Below are positions 29,248 through 35,202 of a stretch of 35,202 nucleotides of DNA, in pieces. The stretch spans positions 449,397 to 484,598 of the forward strand of contig BFEA01000473.1 in NCBI GenBank assembly GCA_003427395.1. The letters run 5' to 3'. This DNA comes from Chara braunii (taxonomy: Eukaryota > Streptophyta > Charophyceae > Charales > Characeae). Positions within the stretch are counted from its first letter, which is position 1, and each line of letters begins with the position of its first letter. The position numbers were made by a program, and so were the translations under genes. The notes under the pieces are model-generated. The model ran no database searches. It was given only the letters and a program-made list of their open reading frames with translations, and had not been told where the DNA came from.

Positions 29248-29330
29248 CACACTTTTTCCAGTCAGGCCACTTCAAGCGACCGGAAAGCCAACAGGCTGTC
29301 ATGCATGATTTTGCACGACGTTTGCAATAG

Positions 29331-29720
29331 ATAAATTAAATTAAATAATGCAAATCCCTTCCTGATGTGTGCGTCCGGCTTCGAGCGGGACCCTTCAATT
29401 GCGGTCTTCGCCGGTCCCCGGTCTTAGGAATCTTTTATTATGATTCGGAACAGCAATGAAGACGCAAGTAATAAATTAAGATTAAACTGAATAGGCCATG
29501 TATGTGTCAAGTTTGTCAATTTAGAGGTTGAGAACTGTGACATTATCAACAAAGAGCACAATCATCAAGCAATGACAGAAGAGATAATCAGGACTGACTG
29601 ACTCAAGGCAAAGACAAGATGAATGAGGGAAAAAAAATAACTCATAATAGTCCCAGAAAGTACACATGTAGGAAGCATGGTCAGCACCAATCAAGAGTCC
29701 TCACTCGTCCCTCTGAACAT
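29331..29720. other. Stretch after the truncated element, no gene recognised
   Basis: AT-richer sequence follows the RT breakpoint. No repeat partner or coding region was seen. Confidence 0.4.
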
Positions 29721-29734
29721 TTCACTCAATCTCT

Positions 29735-30460
29735 CATTTTGTTGTGCTCTTCTTGTGCCTCGAGCCATGTCTCTGTACTCCCTGAGCCTGTAGCCCCTGA
29801 ATGTAGAGCCACCTGAAACCTGCTACCTCCGAGCACTTCTATCCAAGTCCCATGATACGGAAGTCGACCATAGCACAGAACTCCTCCCACATCATAGGAA
29901 GATATGGTTGAGAAAAGATCCCCCATCTGAGATGTGGGAACTCGGAAGGCTCAGTCACTGACTCGTAGTCGATTGCCGCAGGGGAAATGTACCTCTTGGC
30001 CAGCTCCACCAGTTCATCCCAATAAGAGCCGTCAGTGAGGGTGAAGTGTACCTGAGGTTTGGGATAATCAATGAAAAGCTTAGGACCAAAGCTATAAACT
30101 AGTTTTGTGCTCCCCTAGAGTCTCTCAATTTTCCATTGCACGAACCTGGCTGCTGCAACCCACACTTCATCAAAGTGGGGGTGTGTCTCATTCCCCTCCT
30201 TCAGGAAAATCTGCAGGTCTTTGACTGTACCTTAAGCGAACTCAGTGAGACCGATGAAGATAAACAAATTTTCACGCTTGAACCCCTCAATCTTGATATA
30301 CTTGTAGGGGAAACTCTCCTTGGCAGCAATCAGATTGAGGTTGTCAAGGACCGACTGGTCGACTGAGATGGGGGTGATTTCTCTCATGTATTTGGGGTAG
30401 ATAGTTACTACCTGATAGTAGGAAAGAGGCTGGGTTTGGTTAACGAGTGTCTGTTACAAG
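29735..30460 (-). pseudogene. Unrecognised decayed coding region on the minus strand
   Basis: Read on the minus strand from about 30450 downward, one main frame gives protein-like sequence: Pro-Leu-Ser-Tyr-Tyr-Gln, Tyr-Pro-Lys-Tyr-Met-Arg-Glu-Ile, Phe-Lys-Arg-Glu-Asn-Leu-Phe-Ile-Phe-Ile, a stop, Val-Lys-Asp-Leu-Gln-Ile-Phe-Leu, His-Phe-Asp-Glu-Val-Trp-Val-Ala-Ala, a stop, then Pro-Lys-Pro-Gln-Val-His-Phe-Thr-Leu, Asp-Glu-Leu-Val-Glu-Leu-Ala-Lys-Arg-Tyr and Pro-Met-Met-Trp-Glu-Glu-Phe. Amino-acid use looks real. The fragment begins after ACTTGTAACAG, acceptor-like on this strand, so an upstream exon could be the frame at 30820-31134. No family recognised. It may be a host gene relic or part of an unknown mobile element. 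Confidence 0.45.
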
Positions 30461-30819
30461 TCGAATCAACTGTTGCCCACTTAAAGGACGGCAGTTATAA
30501 CTGGTCTAATCGAGCCCTTGAAATCGTGCCCTTGAATGCCGTTTGAGTAATGCCTGAATGCTATTTTGAGAAAAGTTTGAATACTCACTGATACACCGAG
30601 TCATTGAAACATGGATTCGCATGGTACTGCATGACAGGAAAGATTGCTGACTGTTGACGAGTGCTCGCAGGTTCTGATGTTAGAACCCAGTCAAACGGTT
30701 TGATTGACGTTGATAGGAAGTTGCCAGACTATCACTGAATATTGCTTGAGTAAAGTATCGTGTGATTCAAACGGTAGGGTACATATTGGAGCAAAGGTCA
30801 CAGAGTTTCTCTCTCGTGT

Positions 30820-31134
30820 TTACTCGAGCATCGACCTGACCCGCTCCATAGTCTCTAGCAAAGAACCGATGCTATACAGCTTTCCACTACAGTCATAGAA
30901 GTAGACCACATATTCGATAAACTTTCTTTCCTTCACCATCCTGACAGCAACTTCCCTTTGGGTTTGTCTGTGAGATTCCATGTCTTGACTCGCTCCATCC
31001 TCCCATCCTTCTTTCCTGTTTCTAACGGAACTGCTCTTTGTCTCATGTTTCTTCTTGTTGTAGGGTCCAGGCTGCGAGTGAGGTAGACAGGGGACGACTT
31101 TGTCGGGCTCAGATTGCAAGAAAAGAGACTGCAC
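30820..31134 (-). CDS. Hypothetical 104-residue frame, possible upstream exon
   Basis: This is a minus-strand open frame. It has a basic, polar first half (Lys-Lys-Lys-His-Glu-Thr-Lys-Ser) and a helix-like second half (Val-Ala-Val-Arg-Met-Val-Lys-Glu-Arg-Lys-Phe-Ile-Glu-Tyr, Thr-Met-Glu-Arg-Val-Arg-Ser-Met). GT-containing donor candidates sit near its end. The region to 30460 would then be an intron of about 380 bp. This is inference only, and the frame could be chance. Confidence 0.3.
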   Translation of the reverse strand: MQSLFLQSEPDKVVPCLPHSQPGPYNKKKHETKSSSVRNRKEGWEDGASQDMESHRQTQREVAVRMVKERKFIEYVVYFYDCSGKLYSIGSLLETMERVRSMLE

Positions 31135-31223
31135 TCAATATCGGAGTTTTGTTGTCAACTTTTTATAGACCTTTGACGCATTCATACCCGCACTATCGGT
31201 TGCTACCGGTCACCGATCAGTAA

Positions 31224-32560
31224 GTAGGGTACAACAGGTGATCAACCCAATTCAGGAAGCACACAGTTTAGCCACTAACGGGGAACCTTATTTCGGGAAC
31301 CCACTCTGATCACGGCCTCCCTCTGATAAAGCACTAAGCAATAAAAATGCTTAACTCGAAGTCTTCCTATCAAGACTGTATAGTACCCCTGGTTGTTCCT
31401 GGTATGTCCCTTTTACAATCTGACTCTTAGTTGAGTGTGATCACCCTGTCTGGGTGCAAGATCCTTTTCGGCATGGCAACTTCTGAACTTCGCAAGCCCT
31501 TGTGTAAAAAAAACTAACTAGTGCATAGGACATTTGCAGGATGTTTGTTCGTCTCCCAACTGGAGTCAAAAATGTATTATGTTCACCCACATACAGCGAA
31601 AACAAGGTTGGTGTGGTGTTGATTGCTGCTTGAAACTACAATTAGGACATTCTCGTTCGGTTTCCAGGTGAGAGGTGGTCTAAAACTTGGTTTCTTAAAA
31701 TTAGACAAAGTGTTTGTTAATTGATGGTTTCCAAAGTAGATTTTCTCTGTAGATTAATGAGACGTTAGTCGTCCGTTCAGGCAGGACATAAGCTTTCAAC
31801 CACAAGAGGCTCTCCGTGCCGGTCGGGCAGCACTCTGATCTCTACCTGCAGTCTACACTTTCGCTACACGCGCAGGTTTCTAGTCCTCTACGTGCTGTTG
31901 GTCAGTACCAGTAACACCACACTCTTCACCTAACTGGCTCATGAAGGTTCGTCTGCACTCATTCGTAAACAGGCCCGATTTGGGTTAACCTCAACGTGAA
32001 ACGACTCTGAATGTTTGACATTTTTCACACAGGATGCACGCTTGACTCTACCAAAAATTCAGAGGAATGCTTCCCTGTACTTCACTGATCTGAGCTTTTG
32101 TATGGTGAATTCCAAAGCTGTCCGAGGATGTCCTCCTCTTACTTATCTTGGACCCATGAGACGTGTCTGCTAGCTTTCCAGTTTGTTCGTGACCCGTTTC
32201 CCATTTAGTGAGGACGATTCGTTCTCAGGTGACGACACACCTTTACAGCACCTGAAAAGGTTTTCTTTTAGAATGCGCTTGATTTTTTATCCTCTGTTGG
32301 CAATCACACGTCTGTTGCTGAGTAGCTTAAAATTCATTTTCATGATATGGAGAAAATAAAATTGTCATAGGCTTTGACTACTTTTCACCAACCAGCGTAA
32401 GGTGTTATTTGTGTTAGGGTTGGCCTTTTCATTTGACCCCCACTCTTTCAGCCAGGCTGCCTTAGTTTAGTGTCCAGTCCATAACTCCGAAGAAGTTAGT
32501 CCCCATCAAGCAGAAACTTTGCAACCAAGTAGGTCATCTTCCTCAATTGTCGCTTCCTTC
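31224..32560. other. Stretch without recognised gene
   Basis: No coding region, repeat or RNA gene seen on either strand. Confidence 0.5.
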
Positions 32561-32565
32561 CTCTA

Positions 32566-32637
32566 CGGTTCATTACTCGGATCCATTCAGATTGGGCTCG
32601 CCCAAGCACTCTGAATGAAGTCCGAGTAATGAACGGA
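32566..32637 (+). other. Long near-perfect hairpin (~72 nt)
   Basis: TTCATTACTCGGA (13 nt) and CATTCAGA (8 nt) in the left arm find exact complements in the right arm, separated by one small internal loop. The apex holds a further stem TTGGGC-TC-GCCCAA. The form, a ~25-bp arm with a short apical part, resembles a microRNA precursor or a small foldback element. No other copy was seen in the window. Confidence 0.6.
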
Positions 32638-32639
32638 GT

Positions 32640-33875
32640 CGAGGTCTCACAAAATCGGCTCACACGAGCCCTCGCAATTTACCACTCCCGCACGATGTCA
32701 ATGGTTCGACTGTTTTCCCGTAAATACTTGAAAGTTCACACAGGCATGATCACATACAACCATTCGATAAAGACCCCTTTCGTCACGACTCACAAGACTT
32801 CACGAGATTCTACTGACAACTAAAGAATTCGCTAAATCGCGAACTCAAGTAGTAACTCAAGAGTTTATGATGGAGTCACAGGATTTGCAAGTTTACTTGC
32901 GCGTACGATCTCATGCAATCTTACAGCCTCACGACCCAACACATATTACTGGTTGCACGGGGGTTTTCCCGCAAGCACAACTTCAGACAAAACAAGATAG
33001 GAGCATCCCATACAGGTTACTCGAAACCCTATCTTAGAATGGTCTCACTTAGTGGTTAAGCCTCCGAAAATCTCCCTTTGCCTCTTCCCCTTAACCTTGA
33101 TAACACCATAGTTCGACTTAGAATTTTTCGTCTATGCTTATGGAAGTGAGCGATCGTCTGAACACTCCTACCAGGTTTCCAGATTGTCAGAGCAACAACA
33201 CTCAATCACTTTCGCCTGAGCTTCTCATGATCTAGAACAGTAAGCGTGGCCCTCTCGTTGTAGCGAGAATATCTTCAACAAAATGGGCATCGACCAACAA
33301 AGACTCAAGAAACGTTAATTAACCACATGATCTTGAAGAACTGACAATGATGACCAACAGAAGGGAGTCAAGGTTCTCTGACCATGGCGCCACCATTGGC
33401 GTGCTACCGTTATGACACTACCGGCGCTGCGCCACGGTGTACTCGGACAAAGTGGTGCCTCGAATATATGTACCCAGCGACTTCGCGTTCGACGAGGATA
33501 ATAAAAAAATTTCAAATTCAACTTGCCTATCTGGTCAGCCACTCCGCTGATACATCTTCTCATACTCATTGCATTGTCACCTGGGTAGCAAGAAAAATGG
33601 AACGTGTCACAATGCCAATCACGGCGTCCTCCTCCTCAGTACCATACACACTCCCCCGTCTCATTTAGTTGTTGGCGTCTCGCTCACTACCTAGCAAACT
33701 CACCCCTCCCCTCACCACGACTCATCAGTGAGTGACATCAACCAGACTTCCCTCACTACACTCCGCATTAGTCTGGTCCTCTCCTACTGAATGCCTTGTT
33801 GGCGCCTCATGCTCACGCACATCGACCTCACGATTGTTCGTCACTTCCGTTGTCAGGTATTTACCGGTGTTTTTG
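32640..33875. other. Stretch without recognised gene
   Basis: A 94-codon plus-strand frame (33384-33668) and an overlapping minus-strand one have no domain. Nothing else seen. Confidence 0.45.
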
Positions 33876-34333
33876 AACGTCGGACATTGTCCGACTCTTG
33901 CGTTGAAATAATGGTCTTGATGAGACTAACGTTTGCCAAACGTTTATTTAGACCTGACTTATGACTAAGGAACTAAAAGTTTTCAGACTTTCGTCCGGAC
34001 GCGTGTGACGTCCGAAGGTATTGGTGTGAACGACAAAGGCTACACTTTTGTCGAAGCCACAGGAACGTTCGGATAAGGGAATGCTAAAGTTAAACCTATT
34101 CTACCCATAATGGTGTCGCGCCGCTTATCAGCCGCGCGATTCAGGGCCTAAGTGGGCTCAAAAAGAGAGTTGCGCCGGAGTATAGGGCCATGACGCAGGA
34201 GGTGTAGGAAGTTTTTTGTTTTATAGGGCCGCGGGGTTTGAAGTCGAGCCTTGGGGCCGATAGGCCAATGCCAAGACTTACCCGGTTCAATGGCCGACCA
34301 AGCCGCGGTCACGCGGCTAACCGGTATGGGTAA

Positions 34334-34430
34334 GCCACAGGCTGGGTAAGCCAGCAGGCCACAGGCTGGGTAAGCCGGCAGGCCACAAGCTGGGTAAGCC
34401 GGTAGGCCACAGCCGAGGCAGGCCTGTTAG
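34334..34430 (+). repeat. 24-bp tandem repeat, ~4 copies
   Basis: GCCACAGGCTGGGTAAGCC-type units start at 34334, 34358, 34382 and 34406, the last diverged. Each unit contains GGCTGGGTAAGCC, itself weakly self-complementary. Confidence 0.85.
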
Positions 34431-34595
34431 GCCATTTACGGGCAGAGCCCACAAGGCTGCAAAGTCACCTGAACTAGCTCTTCATATTGAATAGCTCCTC
34501 CTGTTTAGTGTGAAACAGGAGCTAGCCCAGTAGGAAAACATGCCGAACTGATACACGAATGATCCCGAGATCGAATGCGACAAGCCCTACTAGGC

Positions 34596-34623
34596 GCAGC
34601 TCCTTTTGGAGCTGCTTTTTTTT
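34596..34623 (+). terminator. Terminator-like hairpin with T8 tail
   Basis: GCAGCTCC-TTTT-GGAGCTGC followed by eight T has the form of an intrinsic (bacterial or organellar) terminator or a Pol III stop. No gene ending here was found, so the function is open. Confidence 0.4.
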
Positions 34624-34822
34624 AGCAAGGCGAGGTTGATCTCGACCGCACGATCGCAAAGATTGCGCGGGCGAGATTGGCCGCGCGCTGATTGCATGGC
34701 TTCGGTGCAAGGATAACAACATAAATTGAAAATAATAAAAATAAAAACAAAAATAAATAAATAAATAAATAAAAAACAGCGCCACTTGGCACCAGGGGAT
34801 GTGCCTGAGGGCACATAGCAGT

Positions 34823-34849
34823 AACCGTTGGCTTATGCCAACGGTTTTT
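34823..34849 (+). terminator. Terminator-like hairpin with T-run
   Basis: AACCGTTGGC-TTAT-GCCAACGGTT is a perfect 10-bp stem running into TTTTTATTATT. As with the previous stem, no associated gene was seen. Confidence 0.4.
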
Positions 34850-35156
34850 ATTATTAACCGTAAAAAAAAAAAAAAAAAAAAAGATAGAATCTATAACTTA
34901 AAGCAAAGGATGTGAGGTGCCACTTGGCGCCGTTGGAAGAGACTGGGGCATTTTAGCCCCAGAGCCTGTTACAGCGCCCGTGAAAACGGGCAACTGTGTT
35001 CTGCAACGACGAGGTAAGTTTTTTTTTTTTTTTTTTTTCCCTTTTTGTTTTTTTTTTCACCTAAATTTTGCTTTAGATTCTTTTTAGATTTTGTCTTTTT
35101 AGCTAGGTTACCACTCGTCCGATGGTCGGACGTCGCCCCCAACCGTCCGGTAGGGG

Positions 35157-35180
35157 GGTTGTCCGGGATCCCGGACAACC
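35157..35180 (+). other. Perfect 24-bp palindrome
   Basis: GGTTGTCCGGGA is followed directly by its reverse complement, with no loop. GTCCGG and TCGGAC words recur just upstream (35116-35150). Confidence 0.8.
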
Positions 35181-35202
35181 ACTTTTTGGCATAAAAAAAA
35201 AA

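Larger units (their letters stand above)
33879..35180 (+). repeat. Second hairpin cluster
   Basis: Short perfect or near-perfect inverted repeats are crowded here: 33879-33895, 34301-34318, 34492-34524, 34596-34615, 34799-34816, 34823-34846, 34916-34931, 34943-34962, 34976-34991, 35116-35132 and 35157-35180. Loops are mostly 3-6 nt. There is no coding region. Poly(A) (34863-34882) and poly(T) (from 35020) tracts and an AAAT run (about 34750-34772) are interspersed. Confidence 0.7.

Noticed and set aside
33315-33668. Opposed 84- and 94-residue frames
   Set aside because: They overlap on opposite strands without motifs. Nothing favours either.

Overview
The window reads as a repeat-dominated, gene-poor piece of a eukaryotic nuclear genome. 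The best guess is a streptophyte (charophyte-grade) alga such as Chara. This is an inference from three things: plant-type Ty3/gypsy reverse transcriptase at 28.7-29.2 kb; a second Ty3 lineage whose RT motifs (NAVTIRDAG, YIDD-PIKG) resemble elements common in fungi and found more widely; and a fragment of a DNMT3-type cytosine methyltransferase, a family kept in early streptophytes. No intact host gene, tRNA, rRNA or CRISPR array was found. Nearly every coding stretch is broken by stops and frameshifts.

Layout. 1-1.23 kb: nothing recognised. 1.23-1.89 kb: 5'-truncated copy of an LTR whose fuller copy is at 25.91-26.68 kb, followed by a primer-binding-site-like word. 3.5-7.0 kb: four tandem, diverged, decayed copies of an unrecognised ~250-residue protein, each starting Met-(Ala)-Arg, with a period near 0.88-0.92 kb. 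7.44-13.9 kb: a decayed Ty3/gypsy element in the order gag, zinc knuckle, protease, RT, RNase H, integrase. 13.9-17.8 kb: a belt of minisatellites (66, ~210, 38, 24-29 and ~65 bp) around a degenerate acidic ORF with SUMO-interaction-like motifs and a weak LRAT/NC-like fragment. 17.98-18.55 kb: a 5'-truncated DNMT3-like fragment, followed within 150 bp by a polypurine tract and a TGTG LTR-like start. 19.09-19.4 kb: a 51-bp G-box-bearing minisatellite. 19.6-22.4 kb: a dense array of short hairpins in which stems changed in compensated pairs. 22.9-25.6 kb: CTT tract, 173-bp tandem repeat with an assembly gap, two more hairpins, a 53-bp minisatellite and a CT tract. 25.9-29.25 kb: LTR and a second, plant-like Ty3 element cut off inside RT. 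29.7-31.1 kb: an unrecognised decayed coding region on the minus strand, possibly with an intron. 31.2-33.9 kb: mostly featureless apart from one long hairpin. 33.9-35.2 kb: a second hairpin cluster including two terminator-like stems and a 24-bp tandem repeat.

How it fits together. The coding pieces on the plus strand are remains of LTR retrotransposons, some apparently carrying extra genes: the four-unit array upstream of gag and the methyltransferase fragment just upstream of an LTR-like start. Many premature stops are explained by one transition, CAG to TAG or TGG to TGA. This fits long decay of methylated DNA, with a few short tandem duplications adding frameshifts. Nothing here looks expressible as a full-length protein. 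The most unusual items are the four-unit paralogue array, the methyltransferase fragment in a retroelement setting, and the covarying hairpin array.
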